Positions 34,507 to 42,597 of a stretch of DNA of 64,000 nucleotides are shown piece after piece. The stretch lies in assembly GCA_020638695.1 (NCBI GenBank), contig JACKIB010000022.1:1-64000 (forward strand), given 5' to 3'. The position numbers and the translations under genes were made by a program. Under the pieces are notes generated by a model. That model searched no databases, was not told the origin of the DNA, and was given only the letters and a program-made list of their open reading frames with translations. The DNA comes from Planctomycetota bacterium. Its GTDB lineage: Bacteria > Planctomycetota > UBA1135 > UBA2386. Position 1 is the stretch's first letter. Each line of letters opens with the position of its first letter.

Positions 34507-34826
34507 GGTGTTTCGTCGAGGTGGCGGGCGAGAGCGTCGAGGCGTCCCTCCCAGAATTGGCGGTAGAGACTGATCCATCGCTCGACGTCGGCGAGCGGGC
34601 CGGGGCGCAGCGTGTAGAGGACGCGGCGGCCGTCGCGGCGTGTGCGCACCAGCCCGGCCTCGCGCAGCACGCGCAGGTGCTTGGACAGGGCCGGTTGGCT
34701 GCCGTGGAAGCCGGCGCCGAGTTCGAGGGCGGCGGTCGCGCCCTCGCGCGCGAGGCGGTCGAGGATCGATCGCCGCGCCGGATCGGCGATCGCTCGGAAC
34801 ACCTGCTGGGTAGTGGCGGCCGTCAT
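34503..34826 (-). CDS. ArsR-family winged-helix repressor
   Basis: A 107-residue regulator. VFRAIADPARRSILDRLA leads the winged-helix domain; FHGSQPALSKHLRVLREAGLV is the recognition region and VRTRRDGRRVLYTL the wing. No metal-binding Cys box is present, so it is not an arsenic-type sensor. It heads a three-gene operon with the SRPBCC and DUF4287-like genes and likely autorepresses through the palindrome in its own promoter. Confidence 0.9.
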   Translation of the reverse strand: MTAATTQQVFRAIADPARRSILDRLAREGATAALELGAGFHGSQPALSKHLRVLREAGLVRTRRDGRRVLYTLRPGPLADVERWISLYRQFWEGRLDALARHLDETP

Positions 34827-34835
34827 CGTGCGGTT

Positions 34836-34864
34836 TGTATATCACCAGATGGTTATGTATGCAA
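34836..34864 (-). promoter_or_regulatory. arsR promoter with embedded operator, probably leaderless
   Basis: Reading on the minus strand: -35 TTGCAT (34864-34859), a 17-base spacer, -10 TATACA (34841-34836), then nine bases to the ATG. The spacer centre carries the inverted repeat ACCA-TC-TGGT (34844-34853). This is the most AT-rich patch of its neighbourhood. There is no Shine-Dalgarno. Confidence 0.65.
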
Positions 34865-34945
34865 GCCTTGGTTTGGTCGGCCTCCGAGCTGGGGTAAGTC
34901 GTCGAGTCGCGCCGTCCCCAGGGTGCGTGGTGGTGGCACCCGGGT

Positions 34946-35018
34946 GGTTGTTCCGCAACCGAAACAGCAGTGCCGCTGAGACCTGGCGCATGCCGAGCGG
35001 AATGGTTGTTGCGCAAGC
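34946..35018 (+). repeat. Two copies of GGTTGTTsCGCAAsC
   Basis: GGTTGTTCCGCAACC (34946-34960) and GGTTGTTGCGCAAGC (35004-35018) match at 13 of 15 bases and lie 98 and 40 bases before the ATG of the next secreted protein. The first is also a small hairpin. They may be paired regulator sites. Confidence 0.35.
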
Positions 35019-35057
35019 CACGCGCCGCGGCTTCCCTCCACCACACTGCCTGACCCG

Positions 35058-36662
35058 ATGCGCCTACTCCGTACCGCTTCCGCCTTCGCCCTCGTCCCGC
35101 TGTCGCTCACCCAACTGCCCGCGCAGCGGGCGCAACTGCTCCGCGACATCACCATCGCGAGTCCCGGATCGCGTCCGACGCAGTTCACCCGCTTCGGCAA
35201 CCGCGTGGCGTTCGAGGTCGACCTGCCGGGCGTCGGCTTCCAGCCGTGGATCAGCGACGGCACGGCCGCCGGTACGCGGGCGATCGCGCCGTCCCTGATC
35301 GGCGGTCCCACGCCGTCGGCGCTGGTCGAGGTCGGTGCGGAGCTGTGGGTGATCACCCAGGCGGGTGGCCAGGCGCGGGTGGTCGCAACCGACGGGTCGA
35401 ACGTCGTTCCAGTGGCGACACTCGCGTCGGGCAACACGCGGTCGCCGGTGGCCACCTCGGCCGCGTTCGGCAGCGATCTGCTGTTCACCGGCTACGTCGG
35501 GAATCTCGGGGGGTTGTTCCGCCTCGATCGCGGCACCGGCAACGCGATCCTGCTGACCGGCGCGCCGGCTGCGGACACCATGGCGATCCACGTCGTCGGA
35601 CAACAGGCGATCGTGGTGTTGATGTCGTCGCAGCGGCAGCCGACGGTTTGGGTGACCGATGGCAGCCCGGCCGGGACTCGCGTGGTCGGGACCTTCCCGC
35701 ACAACCCTGGACCACCGGAGCCGTACTGGATCACCTCGTTCGCCGATGCCGTGTGGGTGTCGTGCAACTCGGGCGTCGTGTGGACCGACGGCCGCACCGT
35801 GTCGACGTTCCCCGCGTTGCCGCGCGGCGAACTGGCGGTGGTCGGTGATCGGTTGTTCGCGCTCTGTGCCAACGGCGTCTACGTCAGTGACGGGACGGCG
35901 GCGGGGACCCGGCAGGTCTCGTCGCTGGTGGGAAGCGATGCCGCGGTGCTCGGCGCGCGGCTCTTGTTCGCGTCGGGTGGCGGACTGTTCGCCAGCGACG
36001 GCACGGCGGCGGGGACCGTGCGCTTGGCGAGTCTCGCGCTGGCGACCGATTGGTTGGTCACCAGTCCCGAGCAGGCGTGGTTCGGGGGGATCGACGCGGC
36101 TGGCCGGCGGGGGCTCTACACCACCGACGGAACGCCGACCGGCACGGTGTTCGTCGAGCTTCTGAAGTTCTGGCCGACCACGCGCGGCGCCGCGGCGGTG
36201 GTGCAGGGTCGCGTGTTCCTCAGCCTCGATTCCGCGGTCGGCATCGAACCGTTCGTCGTCGACCCGGGCGCTGCCGTGGAGCGCCACGGTGCGGCGTGCG
36301 CCGGCCAGGGAACCGTCGGCGTCGAACTGCGCGCGGACCGGGCGTTCCGCATCAATGCGCAGACCGTGCTCACGGGGCGGGTAACCGGCAGCACCGCCGC
36401 GCTGCTGTGGTTCGGTCCGCCGGTTGCCACGCCGTTGCCGATTCCCGGTTCGCGGTGCACGGCGCAGGTCGACCTCGCCACGGCGTGGTTCCTCGTGCCC
36501 CTGGCGACCAATGCTCAGGGTGCGTTCCAGGTGCCCGTACCGGTGCCCAACCAGCCGTCGTTGGTCGGGCTGGTCGGCACCTTCCAAGCCGCATTCGGAC
36601 CGAGCTCTGGGCCGTGGGGGATCGACCTGAGTGCAGGGGCGATGGTCCGCGTCGGTAGATAG
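35058..36662 (+). CDS. Secreted ELWxxDGT-like repeat protein, shorter form
   Basis: A 534-residue protein. The signal peptide ends near LPAQ (about 22). Five or more repeats share the core WISDGTAAGT, WVTDGSPAGT, YVSDGTAAGT, FASDGTAAGT and YTTDGTPTGT, each with hydrophobic strands between, as in the 1030-residue protein at 2084-5176. Residues from about 410 (HGAACAGQGTVG) form the C-terminal module with two Cys and end SAGAMVRVGR. No catalytic motif. Confidence 0.85.
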   Translation: MRLLRTASAFALVPLSLTQLPAQRAQLLRDITIASPGSRPTQFTRFGNRVAFEVDLPGVGFQPWISDGTAAGTRAIAPSLIGGPTPSALVEVGAELWVITQAGGQARVVATDGSNVVPVATLASGNTRSPVATSAAFGSDLLFTGYVGNLGGLFRLDRGTGNAILLTGAPAADTMAIHVVGQQAIVVLMSSQRQPTVWVTDGSPAGTRVVGTFPHNPGPPEPYWITSFADAVWVSCNSGVVWTDGRTVSTFPALPRGELAVVGDRLFALCANGVYVSDGTAAGTRQVSSLVGSDAAVLGARLLFASGGGLFASDGTAAGTVRLASLALATDWLVTSPEQAWFGGIDAAGRRGLYTTDGTPTGTVFVELLKFWPTTRGAAAVVQGRVFLSLDSAVGIEPFVVDPGAAVERHGAACAGQGTVGVELRADRAFRINAQTVLTGRVTGSTAALLWFGPPVATPLPIPGSRCTAQVDLATAWFLVPLATNAQGAFQVPVPVPNQPSLVGLVGTFQAAFGPSSGPWGIDLSAGAMVRVGR

Positions 36663-36689
36663 ACGCGACCCGCTGGCATCGCGATCGTT

Positions 36690-36707
36690 CCCGCTGCGGA
36701 ATGCGGG
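36690..36707. terminator. Hairpin between two convergent secreted-protein genes
   Basis: CCCGC (36690-36694) pairs with GCGGG (36703-36707) over an 8-base loop in a 60-base convergent gap. It is short and lacks a T-tract. Confidence 0.3.
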
Positions 36708-36722
36708 CGAGACCCGAGCGCC

Positions 36723-39698
36723 TCAGCGGTGGACCTTGACGAACGACGGGTTGCCGATCCGCACCGGCAACCCGATGACCGCCTGCACGACCAGGTGGAG
36801 GTCGAGATCCACGCAGTTGACCGGCACGGTGAACTTGCCGCCGGAGACCATCGGGATGGTGAGCAGCGGGTTGGTCCAGATGTCGCCCAGCGGGGTCGGG
36901 AAGCGGCTGAAGCCGATCCCGAGGTAGAAGCCGAGGGTGTTGTACGAGGCCGATTGCGGCAACTTGGCCTCGAACACCGCCACGTTGCCGAGCGCGCTGC
37001 CGGTCACCGACAGCGGTGCTTCGGCCTGTCCGAGTTGTGTCGGGGTGCCGCGCGAAGTGGTTGGCAGACTCGGGTCGGAGCCGGCCAGGCCGGGTGCGAG
37101 CCGCGCCGCGTAGGCGCTGACGACGGTGCCGAGCGTGCTCGTTCCCGCGGCCGAGAACAGCGAGCGGCTGCTGCCGTTGGCGTAGTAGCTACCGTTGCCG
37201 TTCTGCAGTTCACAGCGCACCAGCAGGGTCTCTCGGGTGGTGGCGAGCAGCGCCGCGCCGCCTCTGCCCGGCTGGGTCGGCGACGAGTTGTTGCCCGCAC
37301 TCCCCGCGTGCAGCGCCCCGTCTTCCACCACCAAGCGGTCGGCGGTGACCTTGAGGGCATCGATTCCACCGAACCCGAAGCCATCGACGCTGTCGCCGAC
37401 CGTGACCGTGGTGCTCCGCAGCAGGACTTCGCCCGCGCGGATGTCGACGACCGCGCGCGGACCGAACCCGAGAAGTCGCGTTTGGTTGATCGCGACGCGA
37501 TCGAACTGCACGTCCCCGGCAGCGACATCGAAGACCAGGTACGACTCGAGGAACGTGCTCCCGTCGGACACTTCGATGTCGAGGTCGCGGAACACCACCG
37601 GCTGCTTGAAGATGCACCGCAGATTCGGCCCGGGTGGATAGTCCACGGCCCGGATGGTGAGCTTGTGGCGGCCGCCGAACGACTCGATGGTCAGCTTCTT
37701 GTCGATGACGTAGTCGCCCCAGCTCGACACGAAAGCGTCTTGGCCGAGCAGGATTCGGTCGCCTGGTTCGGCGGCGGTGACCGCTGCGGCGAAGCTCGAG
37801 TAGCCGCCGGGACCGATGTAGCGGTCCTTGGACAGTCCGAGGCGTGCCAACCCGTAGAACCACATCTCGTTGGTGAACGCGTTGCGCAGGCTTATCGGCG
37901 TCGTGACGACCCCGCCGAACAGCGCCACTCGACCGACCGCACCCACGAACACGACTTCTCCGTCGCGGTACTCCGGCGCGCCGCCGAGCCCCGCAGTCCG
38001 CCACTCGGTGCCGTTCCACTCCCACATCTCGGCGGTCCGGTTCCCGCCGTCGCGGTACGCGACGGTGGTGCGGCACAGCGGGTCGTACGCCATCGAGCGC
38101 ACCACCCCCGGCGACGTGGTCGGACTCCGTTTGGCGACGGAGGTGCCGTCCCACTCGTAGGTGCCGGTCGCGGTCTGCGACACCAAGACGCCGCGGAACG
38201 AGTCGTAGGCGACGCGACCGATCCAGGTGGATGGTGCCGGGCTGCTGGGCAGCGTCACCTGCGTCCAGGCAGTCCCGTTCCACGTCCACACATCGAACAC
38301 GCCCTGCCCGGAGAACGACGACTCACCGCCGACCAGCAGCAGCCGGTTGTTGCGGGTGTCCCACACCACCTGGCCGCGCAATCGCGCCGGAGGTCGCGTC
38401 GTCGGGGTCTTCTGCGTCCACGCCGTGCCGTTCCACTCCCAGGTGCGGTCGACGATCGACAGGCCGGTGTCGAAGCCGCCGAACAGCACGCAGACCTTGC
38501 GCGTCGGGTCGTACCCCATTCCGGCTTCGGCGACACTGGGTTCGGTGCCCGGGTTGAGCTGGTAGAAGCGGACACCGTCGAACTCGTAGGTCCCTGGCGC
38601 GATCCGCAGCGCGTCGTAGTAGCCGTTCGCGACGACCAGTCGGCGGCGGTCGGAATCGTACGCCATCGCGGGATTGGAGCGGGGACGTGGTCGCTGCAGG
38701 TCGGGGGGTGTGGTCCAGTTCGTGCCGTTCCACTCGTAGGGCTCGACGAACAACTCGTTGGTCAGCGAGGGGTCGTCCGCCTGGCCGCCGTGCAACACGG
38801 TGACCTTGCGGTTCTCGTCGTAGATCAACGTCGCACCGTCGAGCCGGACGAAGTGCTGCGGCGCACCGTTGAAGTACAGGAACGCCCACTCGCTGCCGTT
38901 CCACTCGTAGTGCCCGCCGTTGGGCACCATGAACGCGTGGTTGCCGCCGACCATCAGGATCCGCGCGGTCGGTGGGTGGTACGACATGACGTGGCGCGAC
39001 CGGGGCAACGGGGTCAGCTTGGTCGACGGGATCGTGATCTTGGCCCAGTTCGTGCCATCGAACCGCCAGGTGTCGTCGAGGTCGCCGTTCTGGTCACGGC
39101 CACCGAACAGGATGACCTCCTTGCGCACCGAGTCGTACGCCATCGCTGCGTGCACGCGGGGCGTCGGCGGCGTGGCGGGATTCAGTTTGGTCCAAACCCG
39201 TGCCTTGTACTGCCAGGTCTCGTTGCTGAGCCCGCTCTGGTTCTCGCCGCCGAAGATCAGCATCCGGTTGTTGCCGGTGTCCCACACCGCGGCATGGCCG
39301 GACGCCTCGGGACCGGCCGCCACTCCGTTGAGCCGGCCCCAGCCCCCCTGGTCCCATTCCCAGGTGTCGGTCTGTCGCTGGTTGCTCGCGTTGGTGCCAC
39401 CGTGCATGACCACCTTCTTGGTCACCGGGTCGTACACCATGGTGTGGTCGCGCCGTGCCGAAGGGTCGTTGAGGCCGCCACCCGAGGAGGCGAGCGACCA
39501 GTTGTTGCCCGTTTCGCGCTCCCACGTGTCGCCCAGCAGCTGCGCCCCCGACGAGCCGCCGAACACCACCTGGGTGTTGCGCGCCGTGTCGTAGGCGGAG
39601 CCGGCACCGATGCGCCGGTCGGGTGAATCCCAACCGGTCTGGCCGAGTGCCTGGGAGGCGAATGTGAACGCTGCGAGGAGGATCGAGAGTCGGTGCAT
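36723..39698 (-). CDS. Secreted Kelch-repeat protein with beta-helix-like region
   Basis: A 991-residue protein. ATG 39698, with GGAG seven bases upstream, gives a signal peptide ending SQALGQ. Residues 27-620 hold about ten Kelch-type blades with the pattern (V/I)LFGG followed by TWExxGxxW (for example VILFGGRDQNGDLDDTWRF and VLFGGFDTGLSIVDRTWEW). Residues about 640-880 are rich in short strands and turns typical of parallel beta-helices (ITIE, LVFRDLDIEVSDG and VVDIRAGEVLLRST style). The final 105 residues are the C-terminal module shared with neighbours, here without its cysteines. Probably a surface or exported binding protein. Confidence 0.82.
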   Translation of the reverse strand: MHRLSILLAAFTFASQALGQTGWDSPDRRIGAGSAYDTARNTQVVFGGSSGAQLLGDTWERETGNNWSLASSGGGLNDPSARRDHTMVYDPVTKKVVMHGGTNASNQRQTDTWEWDQGGWGRLNGVAAGPEASGHAAVWDTGNNRMLIFGGENQSGLSNETWQYKARVWTKLNPATPPTPRVHAAMAYDSVRKEVILFGGRDQNGDLDDTWRFDGTNWAKITIPSTKLTPLPRSRHVMSYHPPTARILMVGGNHAFMVPNGGHYEWNGSEWAFLYFNGAPQHFVRLDGATLIYDENRKVTVLHGGQADDPSLTNELFVEPYEWNGTNWTTPPDLQRPRPRSNPAMAYDSDRRRLVVANGYYDALRIAPGTYEFDGVRFYQLNPGTEPSVAEAGMGYDPTRKVCVLFGGFDTGLSIVDRTWEWNGTAWTQKTPTTRPPARLRGQVVWDTRNNRLLLVGGESSFSGQGVFDVWTWNGTAWTQVTLPSSPAPSTWIGRVAYDSFRGVLVSQTATGTYEWDGTSVAKRSPTTSPGVVRSMAYDPLCRTTVAYRDGGNRTAEMWEWNGTEWRTAGLGGAPEYRDGEVVFVGAVGRVALFGGVVTTPISLRNAFTNEMWFYGLARLGLSKDRYIGPGGYSSFAAAVTAAEPGDRILLGQDAFVSSWGDYVIDKKLTIESFGGRHKLTIRAVDYPPGPNLRCIFKQPVVFRDLDIEVSDGSTFLESYLVFDVAAGDVQFDRVAINQTRLLGFGPRAVVDIRAGEVLLRSTTVTVGDSVDGFGFGGIDALKVTADRLVVEDGALHAGSAGNNSSPTQPGRGGAALLATTRETLLVRCELQNGNGSYYANGSSRSLFSAAGTSTLGTVVSAYAARLAPGLAGSDPSLPTTSRGTPTQLGQAEAPLSVTGSALGNVAVFEAKLPQSASYNTLGFYLGIGFSRFPTPLGDIWTNPLLTIPMVSGGKFTVPVNCVDLDLHLVVQAVIGLPVRIGNPSFVKVHR

Positions 39699-39774
39699 GG
39701 AGAGTCTCCGAGGGCGCACCGGATTGTGGCACGGTCCCCGCCGGATGCGGACGCCACGGCGCCAGTCGAGGCGA

Positions 39775-42480
39775 TTACCGGACGAACGGCCGAACCACCC
39801 GGACCCCGAGGTTGTCGTAGACCCCGGTTTCCGGTACGCGCTGGCGATGCGCGGTGCGCGCGTACGCGGCGGAATGCAGGAAGCTACCGCCGCGCACCAC
39901 CCGCATCCCGTTCGGCGCCATCCGCCACGCGCCGTCGCCGTCAGCCATCTCGTCGCGGCCGTACCGCGCCCAAGGGCTGCGCGTCCACTCTGACACGTTG
40001 CCGTGCATCTCGAACAAGCCGAACGGATTGGGATCGAAGGTCCCGACCGCCGCGTGGCAGAAGTAGCGGTCGTAGTAGTCCGGCCACAGCTCGGCGTGTG
40101 GCCAGTGCATGGTCGGGCGCTGCTCGTACCCGTCGGCGATGTTCACCCGGGCGTGGGGCGTCTTCAGGCAATCCCGCCGGTCCCCGAACGACCAGGCCCC
40201 GCCGGTGCCCGCGCGGCAGGCGTATTCCCACTGTGCCTCGGTGGGCAGCACCAGCCCGTGGCGGCGCAGTACCCGTTCGGCCTGCACGAAACTGATCGAC
40301 TCGACCGGGTTGTGGAGCGTGTGCACGAATGCCGGGCGCACCCAGGCACTCGGGTTCTTCCACAGCTTGCGGTCCGCGGTGGCGTGCGTCATGCGAATCC
40401 ACTGCGCCTGCGTGAGTTCGTACTTGCCGATGAAGAACGGCGCGAGCGTGACCCGTTGGATCGGGTTGGCTCCGGGACACTGCGGCGATCCGATCTCGGT
40501 GGCGCCACCCGGGAGCAGGACCAACACGGTCGCCGTCTCGTCGTCGATACGCAGCGGATTGCGGTCTCCGTCGCGCTCCGGTCGCGCGCCGGTTCGCGGC
40601 AGGTAGAACTCGTACAGCCCCGAACTCGGATCCGGCCCCAGCGGGATCAGACCGATCTGCGGTTTCAGGTCGGGGATTCGGTACGCGGTGCTCGACGCGA
40701 CGTAGCGCGCCGCCTCGCGCCACGCCGCCGCGGGCTCGAGAACGGTCTTGTTGTGCACTTCGCGGGCCCAGTCGCGGCTCTGGCGCACGTGCGCCAGCAG
40801 GCCCTCGGGTCCCTCGAAGTCCCGCAGGTCGCGATCGACGAACTCCACCAGCGCGGTGTGCAGGAACTCGTCGCTCGGGTCGGAGAAGACGAACGTCTCG
40901 CCGCGCGCAGTGGATACCCGTTGCGCCTTGCTGCGCAGCTGCTGGATCGCCGCGTCGTGGTCGAGCATCGCGCCCCGCCACTTCGCCACCGCGTCGAGCC
41001 ACGCGTCCATCGCGGCGACGCGTTCGGGCGTCTCGGGGTACAGTTGCTCCGCCGCGCTGCGGAAACTGCGCAGCCGTACCTGGTCCTTGAGCCGACGGAA
41101 GTCGTCCAGGGCCGCTTTGGTATTCCGTGCGTTCTCGCTGGCGATCTCGGCCTGTTGTCCGGCTTCGATCGCGAACCAAGTGGTGCCGATCACCCCGGCG
41201 ACCAGGGCGACGAGCACCGTGCATGCGGCGACCACCTGTCCGCGGTAGCGCCGCACGAACTTGCGGGCGCGGTACGAGAAGCTCGGTGGGCGGGCGAGCA
41301 CCGGCTCGTCATCGAGGAACCGCTGTAGATCGGCGGCGAGTTCGCTCGCCGTCTGGTAACGCCGAGCGCGGTCCTTCTCCATCGCCCGCAGCACTACCCA
41401 ATCGAGCTCGCCCTGAAGGTGGCGGCTCAGCTCCTGAACACTCGTCTTGCGGCGCGAGGCGATCTCCAACGACGCCTCGGTGGCGCGCGTGAACTTGGTC
41501 GACGGGCGTTGCGGCTCCTCCTCGCGGATCTTCCGCTGGATCGACAGCACTCCCTGTTCGCGCAACTCTTCGCTGGTGAACGGCAGTTGGCCGACCAGCA
41601 ACTCGTACAGCATCACGCCAAGCGAGTAGACGTCGGTGCGCGAGTCGATGTCGAGCGAATCGAGACCGGCCTGCTCCGGCGACATGTACTCCGGCGTGCC
41701 GAGCGTGACGCCGTGCTGGGTGAACAGCGTGCCCTCGACCAGGCGGTTGTCGGTCGCGCGGGCTAGGCCGAAGTCGATGATCTTGGCCTGTGGCGCCACT
41801 TCCTGTGCGGTGACGAGCACGTTCGAGGGCTTGAGGTCGCGATGGATGATGCCCTTCTGGTGCGCGTGCTGGACTCCGGCGCAGATCTGTAGGAACAGCG
41901 TCAGGCGGTCGCGGACGTCGAGCTTCTGCCGATCGCAGTAGTCGGTGATCGGCACGCCCTTGACGTACTCCATCGCGAAGTACGGACGTCCGGCGTCGGT
42001 GGCGCCGGCGTCGAGCACACGCGCGATGCTGCCGTGCTCCATGAGCGACAGCGCCTGGCGCTCCGCCTCGAAGCGCTTGAGCACCGCCTTGGTGTCCATG
42101 CCGAGCTTCACGACCTTGAGCGCCACGCGCCGCCGCACCGGGTGGCGTTGCTCGGCCAGGTACACGGTGCCCATCCCGCCTTCACCCAGCACCTCGAGAA
42201 TGCGGTACGGCCCGATCTCTTCGATCCGATCGTCTACCGCCGCAGGCTCCCTCCACCCCTTCGCCGGACTCGACAGGGTCTCCGCGACCATCGCCTGGAT
42301 GTGATCGTGCAGCAGACCCGCGACCTCGGCGCGCAGCGCCTGGTCCCCCTTGCACTCCTCGTCCAGGTAGGCGTTGCGCTGTGCGTCGGGCAAGTCGATG
42401 GCCGCCAGGAACAGTCGCTTGACCGCGAGGATCCGCCCGAGATCGCGCTGGTCGCTGCCTGAGCCCGAGGTTTCGCTCAC
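39775..42480 (-). CDS. Membrane Ser/Thr protein kinase fused to a SUMF1 (FGE-sulfatase-like) domain
   Basis: A 901-residue protein from GTG 42480. An N-terminal helical leader (1-85) precedes the kinase domain: GEGGMGTVY, Lys 122 in ALKVV, HRDLKPSN (213-220), DFGLA (236-240) and GTPEYMSPEQ. The kinase is catalytically complete. One transmembrane helix lies at about 415-438 (VVAACTVLVALVAGVIG). The extracytoplasmic part has a helical linker and then, from about 655, a SUMF1 domain (GGATEIGSP, FFIGKYELTQAQWIRMT, LPTEAQWEYACRAGTGG, MHGNVSEW, RVVRGGSF). The SUMF1 half probably serves as a ligand-binding sensor rather than an enzyme. Confidence 0.92.
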   Translation of the reverse strand: MSETSGSGSDQRDLGRILAVKRLFLAAIDLPDAQRNAYLDEECKGDQALRAEVAGLLHDHIQAMVAETLSSPAKGWREPAAVDDRIEEIGPYRILEVLGEGGMGTVYLAEQRHPVRRRVALKVVKLGMDTKAVLKRFEAERQALSLMEHGSIARVLDAGATDAGRPYFAMEYVKGVPITDYCDRQKLDVRDRLTLFLQICAGVQHAHQKGIIHRDLKPSNVLVTAQEVAPQAKIIDFGLARATDNRLVEGTLFTQHGVTLGTPEYMSPEQAGLDSLDIDSRTDVYSLGVMLYELLVGQLPFTSEELREQGVLSIQRKIREEEPQRPSTKFTRATEASLEIASRRKTSVQELSRHLQGELDWVVLRAMEKDRARRYQTASELAADLQRFLDDEPVLARPPSFSYRARKFVRRYRGQVVAACTVLVALVAGVIGTTWFAIEAGQQAEIASENARNTKAALDDFRRLKDQVRLRSFRSAAEQLYPETPERVAAMDAWLDAVAKWRGAMLDHDAAIQQLRSKAQRVSTARGETFVFSDPSDEFLHTALVEFVDRDLRDFEGPEGLLAHVRQSRDWAREVHNKTVLEPAAAWREAARYVASSTAYRIPDLKPQIGLIPLGPDPSSGLYEFYLPRTGARPERDGDRNPLRIDDETATVLVLLPGGATEIGSPQCPGANPIQRVTLAPFFIGKYELTQAQWIRMTHATADRKLWKNPSAWVRPAFVHTLHNPVESISFVQAERVLRRHGLVLPTEAQWEYACRAGTGGAWSFGDRRDCLKTPHARVNIADGYEQRPTMHWPHAELWPDYYDRYFCHAAVGTFDPNPFGLFEMHGNVSEWTRSPWARYGRDEMADGDGAWRMAPNGMRVVRGGSFLHSAAYARTAHRQRVPETGVYDNLGVRVVRPFVR

Positions 42481-42597
42481 GGGCCGGCGAGTGTTCCGGT
42501 GCCAAGCATGCCGTGGTGATAGCACCGGATGTTCGATCGAGCGAGTCGGGGCAGGCAAAAGCGAACGCGGTTGCGCGCCGGAAGCGGGCGGCGGGAT

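Noticed and set aside
36729..39626. A plus-strand open frame of 965 codons
   Set aside because: It is antisense to the Kelch protein, whose signal peptide, repeats and ribosome binding site are clear.
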